Assembly (NCBI RefSeq): GCF_006494535.1
Contig: NZ_VHIQ01000005.1
Span: 62,001-126,000, forward strand
DNA from: Paucihalobacter ruber
GTDB lineage: Bacteria; Bacteroidota; Bacteroidia; Flavobacteriales; Flavobacteriaceae
Length of the DNA: 64,000 nucleotides
Direction of reading: 5' to 3'
Shown in pieces: positions 7,842 through 16,358 of this stretch (position 1 is its first letter; each line of letters opens with the position of its first letter). The notes under the pieces are model-generated. The model searched no databases. It saw nothing but the letters and a program-made list of their open reading frames with translations, and was not told the origin of the DNA. A program made the translations under genes and the position numbers.

Positions 7842-8663
7842 TTATTCTAAGTCTTTTTTAATGATATTAATAAGGTTATGTGTTGCTTCCATTTGTTGTT
7901 CAACGTAAGCCATTTGTATATTAGCAAGAAACATTCGTAGATTGACAATGTTGATTAATTTGAGAATGTTGTCATCAATAGATAGTTTGTATTTTAATTG
8001 ATTTATTAATCTATCATTATTTTGAATTGGGTAATTTTTTTTGTTCATAAAATTGATGGCTCCCAAATTTTTTCCATTATACAAACCTTCTTCAAAATAG
8101 GATAATTCTATAAGATTATGATTTAATAAACCGTCAACCAAATCAGAATTATTGTTTTGTGTGTTATTGCTAAATGCGGTTAATGACCTGTAGTATATCA
8201 CTATTTGATTTCTTGTAAATTCATTTTGAATTAAATCAATTTTGCCTGTGCTTTCCATAGTAGAGAAAGTGGCTTTATTCATTGTATAACCATAGCGTAT
8301 CCAAAGTTGATTCATTTTTTTATTGAGTTCTTCGTCAATAAGGAAACCGTCATTCTTATTATAATTTTCCAAAATAGACATGCAGTTATCTAGCATGGAT
8401 TGTTGCATCGATTGATGATTTTCCATAGCAGCCAATTCTAAATTTAGGTCAATCGTTAAGTTTTGCAGTAATTTTTTTTCTTCGATACTGTTTAATCGGT
8501 TATTGTTCCAAGTATTAATTTGTAAGGCAATCAAAATGCCAATCACAACGAGCAGGATTTCACCAATGGCGTATTTAAAGTACTTAGTTGTTTTACCTGC
8601 CTGTCCTGCAGACAGGCCCTCATTGAAAAGGTTTTGGCGGAAATGTCTAAATAATTTTATCAT
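7842..8663 (-). CDS. DUF6090-like membrane protein (A8) with palindrome insertion
   Basis: 273 residues. LSAGQAG is inserted at about residues 17-23 (palindrome 8596-8617) ahead of KTTKYFKYAIGEI. The anchor ends ALQINTWNNNR. The central motif STGKIDLIQNEFT is close to the consensus. The ectodomain is Asn-rich. Two bases separate it from A9. Confidence 0.86.
   Translation of the reverse strand: MIKLFRHFRQNLFNEGLSAGQAGKTTKYFKYAIGEILLVVIGILIALQINTWNNNRLNSIEEKKLLQNLTIDLNLELAAMENHQSMQQSMLDNCMSILENYNKNDGFLIDEELNKKMNQLWIRYGYTMNKATFSTMESTGKIDLIQNEFTRNQIVIYYRSLTAFSNNTQNNNSDLVDGLLNHNLIELSYFEEGLYNGKNLGAINFMNKKNYPIQNNDRLINQLKYKLSIDDNILKLINIVNLRMFLANIQMAYVEQQMEATHNLINIIKKDLE
8596..8617. repeat. palindromic element in A8
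   Basis: Arms CCTGCCTGTC and GACAGGC around CTGCA; read in frame as part of LSAGQAG. Confidence 0.7.
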
Positions 8664-8665
8664 TA

Positions 8666-9409
8666 CTAATTTAAATATAAGTTGATGTTTTTTAATAATT
8701 CTCTTGACTGTATTAAAGAATATTCCAATTCTTCTTTGGTTTCTAAAAAATGAATTCTCCTGAAATTTGTAATTCCTTGAAATCTGGCTGCCAGATGACC
8801 GGGATTAATATTTTGCCAAATTAAACTATCTATCAATGCACCCTGATCGTGAAGTTTTGTTGAGCCAAAACTGTAGGTGTCTACAAACGATGACACTTTA
8901 TTTCTATAATCGTTTGTAGTTCTTTCTACCTTTCTATTTAAATAAAATTTGTTATTGTAAAAATTTTTAATTTTTGATTTTAAGGTGTCCGATAGATTTT
9001 CTATCAATCCGGTTTCATTAAGGCTGTTATAGGCATTGGTGTTATACAAAATTTGGTCGCTCCAAGTTGGGTTCAACTCAAATCGCGTAATTTTTATTAA
9101 AGTATCTAAGGTGGCATTTGGCGCAGCCACACGAGCTCTGATGCTTTCATTAAATTCATATTGCTCTGCAATACCCGGCAATTTCTTAGTTATTAAAATG
9201 GTGTCTTGTACCAAATCGCTGTGTAAAGCTCTTAGAATATTTTTAACCTGAGCTGATGTTTTTCTGTTTTCGTTCCAGTTGTTGATACTCAGAGCAATCA
9301 AAATTCCTATTACCACAAGGATGATTTCGCCAATGGCGTATTTAAAATACTGTGAAGTCTTTCCTTCAACTAGAAGTTTTTGGCGGATTTTGCGGAGGAG
9401 TTTTATCAT
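8666..9409 (-). CDS. DUF6090-like membrane protein (A9)
   Basis: 247 residues. Anchor ALSINNWNENRK. It belongs to a recognisable subgroup with A11, A12 and A13: a D(T)LI.ITRFELNP segment before the central motif (NETGLIENLSDTL) and a LIDSLIWQNINP segment near residue 190. Its start shares ATGA with the A10 stop. Confidence 0.86.
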   Translation of the reverse strand: MIKLLRKIRQKLLVEGKTSQYFKYAIGEIILVVIGILIALSINNWNENRKTSAQVKNILRALHSDLVQDTILITKKLPGIAEQYEFNESIRARVAAPNATLDTLIKITRFELNPTWSDQILYNTNAYNSLNETGLIENLSDTLKSKIKNFYNNKFYLNRKVERTTNDYRNKVSSFVDTYSFGSTKLHDQGALIDSLIWQNINPGHLAARFQGITNFRRIHFLETKEELEYSLIQSRELLKNINLYLN

Positions 9410-10176
9410 TCTTGACTTTCATTTATAAGGTTTTCGAGCATGTTCAAAAGCTCATTTGATGCGCTAATGAGGTCATTATTACTACTTTCTTGGAATGAAT
9501 ACAAGGTTAAAAACCTAACTAACATATTGTTATCCAATAAGTAATTGTCTGAATCCAAATTGTATCGCCAATTCCTGACGCTTTCATGCTGTTTGGTTGA
9601 ATATTTCCGTCGAAAGAGCAAATCGTCTTTTTTGTCAAGTTCTTGCATTAAAGATGTAATTAACTCAAAGGACTCTTTTATATAAATGTCCTTCTCTTCT
9701 TGAGTGCTCTGAAATTTTAAAATTTCGGTTTTAGTTTGGCTTGGAAAAAGTCTAAGGTTGCCGGTAGAAATCAAATCCTGAATTGTGTAGGTGGAGGAAG
9801 CGAAAATCCGCAAATTGGCTTTTAGAGTATCCCGTTTTGAAATTAAGGTGTCCAGGTTTGGTTGATCAGAATTATAGTAAGCAAAATAACTTTGGATGTT
9901 TTTAGTCACTCTTTTGTTTCTAGCGTCTAACTCATCATACATCAATAGGTCACTCTTTAATTCTGAGATCAAGTTTTCGGTATATTTTTTCATCAACAAA
10001 TTGTCTTTTCTGTTTTCGTTCCAGTTGTTGATACTCAAGGCAATTAAAATCCCGATAACAACGAGGATGATTTCGCCAATGGCATAGACCAAGTATCGAG
10101 TGACTTGGTTTTGGGCTAGAAGTTTTTGACGGATTCCTGCCTTGCCGGCAGGCAGGTTGCGGAAGATTGAGATCAT
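9406..10176 (-). CDS. DUF6090-like membrane protein (A10), palindrome inside the leader helix
   Basis: 256 residues. The seven-residue insertion LPAGKAG (palindrome 10136-10156) lies between MISIFRN and IRQKLL, so it splits the basic helix itself and sits upstream of the site used in the other copies. The insertion is 21 bases and preserves frame. Central motif STGNLRLFPSQT. ATGA overlap with A11. Confidence 0.86.
   Translation of the reverse strand: MISIFRNLPAGKAGIRQKLLAQNQVTRYLVYAIGEIILVVIGILIALSINNWNENRKDNLLMKKYTENLISELKSDLLMYDELDARNKRVTKNIQSYFAYYNSDQPNLDTLISKRDTLKANLRIFASSTYTIQDLISTGNLRLFPSQTKTEILKFQSTQEEKDIYIKESFELITSLMQELDKKDDLLFRRKYSTKQHESVRNWRYNLDSDNYLLDNNMLVRFLTLYSFQESSNNDLISASNELLNMLENLINESQE
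10136..10156. repeat. palindromic element in A10
   Basis: Arms CCTGCC and GGCAGG around TTGCCGGCA; read as LPAGKAG and placed inside the leader helix. Confidence 0.7.
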
Positions 10177-10937
10177 GGAAAATTTCCTTTAAGGTGATGG
10201 ATAAGTTTTTGGTTGGCTTCTAATAGCTCGTTGTCCATTCTCAGGAAAGTGATAAATATATGGTTTTGAAGGGTGGTGATTCCACCGAACTGCAATCTTG
10301 CCGCTTGCATATCGACTCCTGCCCAGATTTGGTCTTTAAGTTTACCGGGTTCCAGTAGCGGGTATGCTTCCATATTATCCGCTGATGGGACTTTTTCCAG
10401 AAACTTTGAAAAAGTATCGCGGTAAAAGTTCAGCTGACCTTCCTGAAAGTTCTCCATTTTGAGGACCAATTGGTAATAGGTTTGAATGTGGTCTGCATCG
10501 GTATTTTTAAAAAGGGCAATCTGACTGGATGTAGACAAAGTTGAAAAGGTATTTTTATTCAAATGGACTGCTTTGACAAAGCCGGGATTATACTCATATT
10601 TTAAAATATGATCTATTGTATCCAAGGTAGCCAAAGGATTATTTATCCGATTCTTGAGATCCTGACGCATAGCAACACTTTTCTCCAATTCGTTTATAAT
10701 ATCAACCAAGAAAGTGCTATCTTTTTTCAACTCCAAAAGCATAGATTCAGTAAACAATTGTCGGGCTTTCGTTTGCTTTCGTTGTTCATTCCAGTTGTTG
10801 ATGGATAACGCAATCAAAATCCCGATTACAACAAGGAAAATTTCCCCGATGGCGTACTTAAGATACTGTGAAGTCTTTCCGGCAGACAGGCCTTGGGAAA
10901 GGAGTTTTTGGCGGATTTTTCTAAAAATTTTGATCAT
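10173..10937 (-). CDS. DUF6090-like membrane protein (A11)
   Basis: 254 residues, A9/A12/A13 subgroup (TLDTIDHILKYEYNP). The leader has LSAG between KLLSQG and KTSQY, a shortened palindrome-like insert (10879-10892). Anchor ALSINNWNEQRK. The central motif is degenerate (STSSQIALFKNTD). 18 bases separate it from A12, and it shares ATGA with A10. Confidence 0.86.
   Translation of the reverse strand: MIKIFRKIRQKLLSQGLSAGKTSQYLKYAIGEIFLVVIGILIALSINNWNEQRKQTKARQLFTESMLLELKKDSTFLVDIINELEKSVAMRQDLKNRINNPLATLDTIDHILKYEYNPGFVKAVHLNKNTFSTLSTSSQIALFKNTDADHIQTYYQLVLKMENFQEGQLNFYRDTFSKFLEKVPSADNMEAYPLLEPGKLKDQIWAGVDMQAARLQFGGITTLQNHIFITFLRMDNELLEANQKLIHHLKGNFP
10879..10892. repeat. shortened palindromic element in A11
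   Basis: CCGGCAGACAGGCC; only part of the usual element remains, read as LSAG. Confidence 0.5.
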
Positions 10938-10955
10938 TCTTTTGTCTGTATAATA

Positions 10956-11711
10956 CTATTTATTAAAATGTGTCTCTAATATAAAAACTGTTTCCTCTAA
11001 TCTGGCTTCAAAGCGTGGAATATGCGATTGATAATAAAATGACTTTCTGGTCCCCCAACTATTTAAAACTAAGATTAATTGTTTAGGATTGATATCTTTC
11101 CAAACTATATCTTCCAATGCCTGATTACTGATAAATTTTGCATCGATATTCATGGGGAATTGATCCGTATAGGTTCTAACTACGGTCTGATAAAGTTCTA
11201 TTTGGTTAACATGCCACTCTTTCGTATCCAACTGCTGATTATAATGTGCCTGTAAAACCTTTCTCAATTCAGGATGTAAAATGCTAAGTTTACCGGTATT
11301 GAGCATAGACCTATATGTATTGTCATTGAAACCTGAAAAAGATGAGAAATAAGGCGAAAATTCGTATCTGACCAAAAAAATCAATGAATCGATGTTTTTA
11401 GTGGTATTTACTTGTTGTTTAAAAGCATTCAAATCAGCAAGTTGAATATTCCATTTACCTAATGTCTCTTGCAAACTTAATGTATCTGCTATTAAATCTT
11501 CTTTGATAGACTGCATAAATTGATTCCGTTCTTTGGATATTTTCCGTTCTTCATTCCAGGTATTGATTTGCAGGGCGATGAGAATCCCAATAACCACAAG
11601 TAGGATTTCACCTAAAGCGTAGACTAAGTAGCGGGTCACCCGATTTCCTCCCTTACTGGCAGGCAGGTCGGCGAGGAGTTTATGGCGGATTTTTCGGAAG
11701 AATTTTAGCAT
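10956..11711 (-). CDS. DUF6090-like membrane protein (A12) with palindrome insertion
   Basis: 251 residues from the ATG at 11711 (MLKFFRKIR); a frame-continuous TTG two codons earlier is less likely. DLPASKGG is inserted before NRVTRYLVYALGEI (palindrome 11647-11667). Anchor ALQINTWNEERK. Subgroup A9/A11/A13, with LVRYEFSP, NTGKLSILHPEL and IVWKDINP segments. Confidence 0.85.
   Translation of the reverse strand: MLKFFRKIRHKLLADLPASKGGNRVTRYLVYALGEILLVVIGILIALQINTWNEERKISKERNQFMQSIKEDLIADTLSLQETLGKWNIQLADLNAFKQQVNTTKNIDSLIFLVRYEFSPYFSSFSGFNDNTYRSMLNTGKLSILHPELRKVLQAHYNQQLDTKEWHVNQIELYQTVVRTYTDQFPMNIDAKFISNQALEDIVWKDINPKQLILVLNSWGTRKSFYYQSHIPRFEARLEETVFILETHFNK
11647..11667. repeat. palindromic element in A12
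   Basis: CCTCCCTTACTGGCAGGCAGG with a degenerate left arm; read as LPASKGG. Confidence 0.6.
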
Positions 11712-11713
11712 GA

Positions 11714-12484
11714 TCAAAGGTTTATTTTTTGGAGGTAACTAAGGATTTCCGTTGTATTGTCAAAAAGATTTTTTTTGGTTAACAAAAGGATTTTGTTCAT
11801 GGCCATTTTCCCTGATATGGTGTTGAGCATGGATTGGAGAAGTTGCTTATCGTCAATAGTTGACCAGTATTGCTCAGATAGGGGACCATCTATTGTAACT
11901 GAGGTCAGCATGGAATTGGGATTCCCGCTTTGTGATGCTATTCCAAGACCAAATGAATATTGCGTATTCAAATAGATAGAAACGTTTTCATCCATAATTT
12001 TTATTGATTTAAGTTGGTCAGAATTAAACTTAAGGATTTTTGCCTTAAGTCCGTGATCAAAGTACTCGATAATTCCTGTGTTCAATATTGAAACTATCGT
12101 ATTCCTGTTCATTTCATTGCTTGGATCAAAGAATGGGATATATTCATAGCGGGCAATATGCCTCAAGGTGTCTATTGTACTAGTCGGTTGGGATAGTCTA
12201 TCCTTAAATCCCCCAAGCCTTTCAAGATCTTCTTCAATTGTTTTAATATCCAACTTTAATTGAATTGTATCCTGTTTGAAATCCTCAATTAAAGATTGGA
12301 TAGTCAAACGAATCGAATGATTCTGTTTTCTCTCCTCATTCCAGTTATTGATTTGCAAAGCGATTAAAATTCCGATGACCACAAGGAAGATTTCTCCGAC
12401 CGCATAAGCAAGGTAGCTTGTGACCTTGCCGGTAGGCAGGTGGGAGAGAAGTTGCTTACGGATATTGCGGAAAAACTTGAACAT
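11714..12484 (-). CDS. DUF6090-like membrane protein (A13)
   Basis: 256 residues. Leader MFKFFRNIRKQLLSHLPTGKVTSY, where LPTG derives from a palindrome-like segment at 12424-12440. Anchor ALQINNWNEERK. Subgroup A9/A11/A12 (TLRHIARYEYIP, NTGIIEYF, YWSTIDDKQL). Ten bases separate it from A14. Confidence 0.86.
   Translation of the reverse strand: MFKFFRNIRKQLLSHLPTGKVTSYLAYAVGEIFLVVIGILIALQINNWNEERKQNHSIRLTIQSLIEDFKQDTIQLKLDIKTIEEDLERLGGFKDRLSQPTSTIDTLRHIARYEYIPFFDPSNEMNRNTIVSILNTGIIEYFDHGLKAKILKFNSDQLKSIKIMDENVSIYLNTQYSFGLGIASQSGNPNSMLTSVTIDGPLSEQYWSTIDDKQLLQSMLNTISGKMAMNKILLLTKKNLFDNTTEILSYLQKINL
12424..12440. repeat. palindromic element in A13
   Basis: CCTTGCCGGTAGGCAGG, read as LPTGK; the flanking copy is shorter than in A2. 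Confidence 0.55.
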
Positions 12485-12494
12485 ATTTATAATT

Positions 12495-13226
12495 TTAATT
12501 GGTTTTTATTTCTTGATCAATCTCCCGAATCACATCCTGAATGGCAACTTGGATGGTCATGAAAAATTTGAGCAAGTCGATGTTGTTTGAATACATAATC
12601 GTGACCATATTCATGAAATCCCGGTCTTTGATTGAATTTTCTAATCCAAGGGGCTGATATCGAACTTCCATTTCTGGCGGGTTTATTTTGAAATGCTTTC
12701 TGATTTCAGGTCGATATACGTCTCTTGTGTTGTATGCTTCATTTTCAAATAGGGTGTTCAGGTTAGCGTACTCCAAAGTATAAAGATTGATGATTTTATA
12801 CTTGAGTGTCTTGTTCCTGATGATATCAAGTCCTTTGGTCTCCAATATTTTGTATGGACTAGTGACTGGCGTAAAAGTTCGGAATAAGCCCATGTAGATA
12901 TGGTATTTAGCAATAGAATCAGGAGATGGAGTTGCTAGGATGGACCAGTCCACTATTAATTTGGTGACCGCTAGGCGAATATTACAATCCCGGATATTGT
13001 TGTTTATCACATTTTTTAAATCAGTCTCCAAGGCTCTTTTTAAGTCGTCAAGCATTTCGATCTCTGTAGCTCTGATAGTTTTGGCTGTATTCCAATTGTT
13101 GATCTGCAGAGCGATTAATATCCCAATCACGACCAGTAGAACTTCGCCTAATGCATAAGCGAGATATCTTGTAAACCGATTTTGAGAGAGGAGCTTTTGG
13201 CGGATTTTTCTAAAAAATAAGATCAT
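12495..13226 (-). CDS. DUF6090-like membrane protein (A14)
   Basis: 243 residues. Leader MILFFRKIRQKLLSQNRFTRYLAYALGEV. Anchor ALQINNWNTAKT. The central motif is of the 'KGLDII' type (ETKGLDIIRNKTL), also seen in A26, B1 and B3. The C-terminus IQDVIREIDQEIKTN is a predicted helix. ATGA overlap with A15. Confidence 0.86.
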   Translation of the reverse strand: MILFFRKIRQKLLSQNRFTRYLAYALGEVLLVVIGILIALQINNWNTAKTIRATEIEMLDDLKRALETDLKNVINNNIRDCNIRLAVTKLIVDWSILATPSPDSIAKYHIYMGLFRTFTPVTSPYKILETKGLDIIRNKTLKYKIINLYTLEYANLNTLFENEAYNTRDVYRPEIRKHFKINPPEMEVRYQPLGLENSIKDRDFMNMVTIMYSNNIDLLKFFMTIQVAIQDVIREIDQEIKTN

Positions 13227-13969
13227 GGGTTTTTGAGTTCTTTGTCCAGCGCTTCAATGATGGCAATCAGGTCTTTCTTGTATTGAGGATAAAATACAGT
13301 TTCCACTCTTCTCTGTTGACCCCATAAAGTGATGATTATATTCTCAAACTCCTGATTGTTAACGATCTTTTTGTTCGACTTTGGAGAAGATGGAAGGGAT
13401 ATTCCCCGGTCCGGATAAACAGTATTCAGATAAACCCTAAAACTAAAATCAGGTGATTGCCTTTCAAATTGGTTGAATCCTTTGTTAGTTTCCTTTATTA
13501 TGTCTTCCTGCTTTTTTAGATTATTTAATCTGGTATGCCAAGAGGCAAGATAGGTTTTGATGCTGTCATTTTTGATGTCCTTTAATCCTCCGGATGATAT
13601 CAGTTCGTTCAATGCCGAATTTTCTATTGGGGTCTCTACCCTTTCATTGAAAGCCTGAAGAAGCAGAATGCTGAATGCTTCCTCTGAGATAGAATCCATA
13701 GCAGAGGGGGAATTTATCAGGTCGATAAACTTTAATTGCTTTTCTATTTGAACGCTAAGTTTCTCCCACTCCTTTTCCAATAAAAACAAGTTATTGGACA
13801 TTTCCTGTCTGATAATCCTAAGCTGTTTGGTTTGTGTATTTGCCAGAATCCGCTCTTCATTCCAATTATTCACCTGAAGTGCCAACAGGATCCCGATAAT
13901 AAGTACGAGGATTTCCAGGAAGTATTCCGGCCATTTTTCTTTAAGGGTGGTGAGGATTCGTTTCATCAT
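13223..13969 (-). CDS. DUF6090-like membrane protein (A15), variant N-terminus
   Basis: 248 residues. The leader differs from every other copy: MMKRILTTLKEKWPEYFLEILVLIIGILLALQVNNWNEER, lacking FRKIRQ and YAIGEI. The ALQVNNWNE end and central motif (SSGGLKDIKNDSI) place it in the family. It overlaps both neighbours by ATGA. It may represent a second anchor type, since EYFLEILVLIIGILLAL reads as an alternative membrane segment rather than a decayed one. Confidence 0.86.
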   Translation of the reverse strand: MMKRILTTLKEKWPEYFLEILVLIIGILLALQVNNWNEERILANTQTKQLRIIRQEMSNNLFLLEKEWEKLSVQIEKQLKFIDLINSPSAMDSISEEAFSILLLQAFNERVETPIENSALNELISSGGLKDIKNDSIKTYLASWHTRLNNLKKQEDIIKETNKGFNQFERQSPDFSFRVYLNTVYPDRGISLPSSPKSNKKIVNNQEFENIIITLWGQQRRVETVFYPQYKKDLIAIIEALDKELKNP

Positions 13970-14703
13970 TTGAGTTCTTTTTGGATCAATTCTTTTAGTT
14001 TCTGATTTTGGGCGAGGACTGTTTCGTAATTAGCTCCTGTACTTTTGGATTTTATGGATGCTTCCAAAAGCAATTGTTGGAATTCTGGTGTTTTGGCGAG
14101 AAGAATTAAATCTGTTTTATCAACAAATTCAAAGGGTAATACTTCTTTAGCAATGGCTTTGCTTTCAAACCAATTGGATAAACGGTGGACTTTTTTATCG
14201 GCCAAAAAGACCCGCATTCTGTTTTCTATCAACTCTTCAAATTGTAAAGAGGTGGCATCAAGATCTATTAAATACCTGGAATAAGTGTTAATCTCTTTCC
14301 TGATATCTTCGTTGGATATTTTGCCGGCGATATTGGGATCGTTTTTTATTGCTACAGGACTATGATAAATCATTAACCTGATCAAGTTGGGGTTTTCTAT
14401 ATCGGAGTCCATGCCTTTAACACCGATTTCATAAAGCGTTTGATGTAGGTTATTAATTTTACTTAAAAGATAAAGATTATCATTGAAGGCCAGCGAATCT
14501 GCTTTTAAATCCTGAACTATATTTTTTAAAACTACCTGTTCAGATTGCTTTGCCTTTCGGGCCTCATTTGCATTGTTGATTTGAAGGGCTATTAGGATGC
14601 CAAGGACCACAAGAAGTATTTCACCAATGGCGTATTTAAGATAGTTTGCGGTTTTGCCTTGTTCAAGCAGTTTTCTTCGAATGTTTCTAAATAATTTTAT
14701 CAT
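13966..14703 (-). CDS. DUF6090-like membrane protein (A16), Trp missing
   Basis: 245 residues. The anchor end reads ALQINNANEARK: the near-invariant Trp of NNWNE is Ala. The central region (IAGKISNEDIRKEINTY) keeps the G-x-I-x-N shape weakly. It opens a sub-run after a 90-base gap from A17, with a dyad CCGTTTAAACGG (14713-14724) nine bases upstream of its ATG. Confidence 0.85.
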   Translation of the reverse strand: MIKLFRNIRRKLLEQGKTANYLKYAIGEILLVVLGILIALQINNANEARKAKQSEQVVLKNIVQDLKADSLAFNDNLYLLSKINNLHQTLYEIGVKGMDSDIENPNLIRLMIYHSPVAIKNDPNIAGKISNEDIRKEINTYSRYLIDLDATSLQFEELIENRMRVFLADKKVHRLSNWFESKAIAKEVLPFEFVDKTDLILLAKTPEFQQLLLEASIKSKSTGANYETVLAQNQKLKELIQKELK

Positions 14704-14712
14704 ATTTATTTT

Positions 14713-14724
14713 CCGTTTAAACGG
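14713..14724. repeat. palindrome in the A17-A16 gap
   Basis: Perfect 12-base palindrome CCGTTTAAACGG. Its spacing from the A16 start is like that of CCCGTGCAAACGGG from the A5 start, and both lie in a similar TATTTATTTYCCGT context. The rest of the 90-base gap shows nothing recognisable. Confidence 0.5.
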
Positions 14725-14793
14725 TTAGTTATTAATTCTCTTGAAAGCTGGAATCTTTTTGTTTTGTGGTTTGCAACAATTATAAACTAGACT

Positions 14794-15585
14794 TTAAATC
14801 TTATCAATTTCATTTTGTATTTCCTTCAGCAACAGCTCCGCTCTATTTTTGCTTGTTTTTGCACCATATATTCTCCAACCAGCATTATCTTTCAAGTTTC
14901 TTAACCTCACAACAAGTCCTGCATCTTTTTTTATAGACTCTAAAGGATTAGTAATAAAGGGCACATCAAGCACGGTTAAACTATACTTATTGTTAATGTA
15001 GTTTTCATATTCATCAACGAAATCATTTTTATTCAATTCATCTCGTCCAAAAAACCATTTCAAATCGCTGTAGTATTTATTTAATGCGTTTTTTAACTTT
15101 TGATTATCTAATTTAGAATACAATCCTGAATTTTTTAATTCTTCCATGGCATAGGTTTGTACAATCATCATGCGAGGTTTTTGTACATAACGGAATGATT
15201 TTTTATAAAATTCAGCGTCAAATGTTTCAGGAACAGCTCCTTCCCATATTGATGTACTCATTAGTTTTATTGGGATGGTATCTATTTCTTGTAAAGGAAT
15301 TTCGGCCCATCTTAGTACTTGATTTATTGAATTATACCTGAAGTCATTAATTTCTTCTATTTCTTTCAAAAGGTCATAATCTTGTTGAATGGCTTTGGAA
15401 AGATTTATAAGATTAGTTTTTATTTGAAGTTTCATTAGCCGGTCTTCATTCCAAGTATTGATCTGCAACGCAATCAAAATCCCAATAACGACAAGCACAA
15501 TCTCTCCAATGGCATATTTGAAGTATTTTGATGTTTTTCCTTTGTTGAGAAGGTTCTGGCGGATGTTTCGGAAGAATTTTATCAT
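14794..15585 (-). CDS. DUF6090-like membrane protein (A17)
   Basis: 263 residues. Leader NLLNKGKTSKYFKYAIGEI, anchor ALQINTWNEDR. Central motif NSGLYSKLDNQKL, followed by NKYYSDLKWFFG. The C-terminal helix is strongly charged (LLLKEIQNEIDKI). ATGA overlap with A18. Confidence 0.86.
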   Translation of the reverse strand: MIKFFRNIRQNLLNKGKTSKYFKYAIGEIVLVVIGILIALQINTWNEDRLMKLQIKTNLINLSKAIQQDYDLLKEIEEINDFRYNSINQVLRWAEIPLQEIDTIPIKLMSTSIWEGAVPETFDAEFYKKSFRYVQKPRMMIVQTYAMEELKNSGLYSKLDNQKLKNALNKYYSDLKWFFGRDELNKNDFVDEYENYINNKYSLTVLDVPFITNPLESIKKDAGLVVRLRNLKDNAGWRIYGAKTSKNRAELLLKEIQNEIDKI

Positions 15586-16358
15586 AATAGGAGTTCTTTA
15601 TCAATTGAATCTTCTAAGTCTTCTAATCGGGGAATAAGTAAGTCCTTTTTTACGTTAAGTTCAATTGTAGTAATATAGCTGATGTGCTTTAGTAAGGATA
15701 GAAAGGCTTTATCTTTTTGGATTTCAAATAAGTTAAAATTGATGAGACTGTACCTTTCTGTTAATATTTTATTCTCCGAAAATGGAATTTCTAAAAGAAA
15801 ATTTATAGCCTTCTTTTCAAAGTCCTTTATGGTTATTTCATAGGGACTTTCAACCCTAAGGCTTTCTTCAACTCTTGATTTATAGTTGGCCAAGTGTTTT
15901 TTGATACTATCTGACCTGATTAAATTGAGTTTACCTGAATTTTGAATTTCGTTATATACCGCAAATGAAGGGACAAACTTATGGATATAACTACAGCGCA
16001 TTAATGCCGCAACAATGGCAGTGCTGTCTTTCTCAACCCTTTCAGCGTCATTGGTTATAAGTTGGTAGAGATAATCAGCAGCTGCTTTTCTTCTTTCCAA
16101 TCTTTCTAGGTTGTAGGCCATCATTGAAAAATCTTCTGTTAATTCGGATTTTAAATTTTTAAGCATAGCTATCCCCTCTATTTGATTTTTTCTGTTTTCG
16201 TTCCAGTTGTTTACCTGCAAGGCAATCAGAATTCCGATTACGACCAATAGGATTTCGCCAATGGCGTATAGAAAATACCTGCCTGCCGGTGAGGCAGGAC
16301 TGCGAACTTTGGATTGCTCGATAAGTTTTTGACGTATTTTTCTAAAGATTTTAATCAT
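15582..16358 (-). CDS. DUF6090-like membrane protein (A18) with palindrome insertion
   Basis: 258 residues. The leader KLIEQSKVRSPASPAGRYFLYAIGEI carries almost the same insertion as A2 (palindrome 16278-16298), suggesting either a shared origin of these two leaders or gene conversion. Anchor ALQVNNWNENRK. Central motif NSGKLNLIRSDSI. Eight-base overlap with A19. Confidence 0.86.
   Translation of the reverse strand: MIKIFRKIRQKLIEQSKVRSPASPAGRYFLYAIGEILLVVIGILIALQVNNWNENRKNQIEGIAMLKNLKSELTEDFSMMAYNLERLERRKAAADYLYQLITNDAERVEKDSTAIVAALMRCSYIHKFVPSFAVYNEIQNSGKLNLIRSDSIKKHLANYKSRVEESLRVESPYEITIKDFEKKAINFLLEIPFSENKILTERYSLINFNLFEIQKDKAFLSLLKHISYITTIELNVKKDLLIPRLEDLEDSIDKELLL
16278..16298. repeat. 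palindromic element in A18
   Basis: CCTGCCTGCCGGTGAGGCAGG, one base different from the A2 element, read as PASPAG. Confidence 0.7.
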
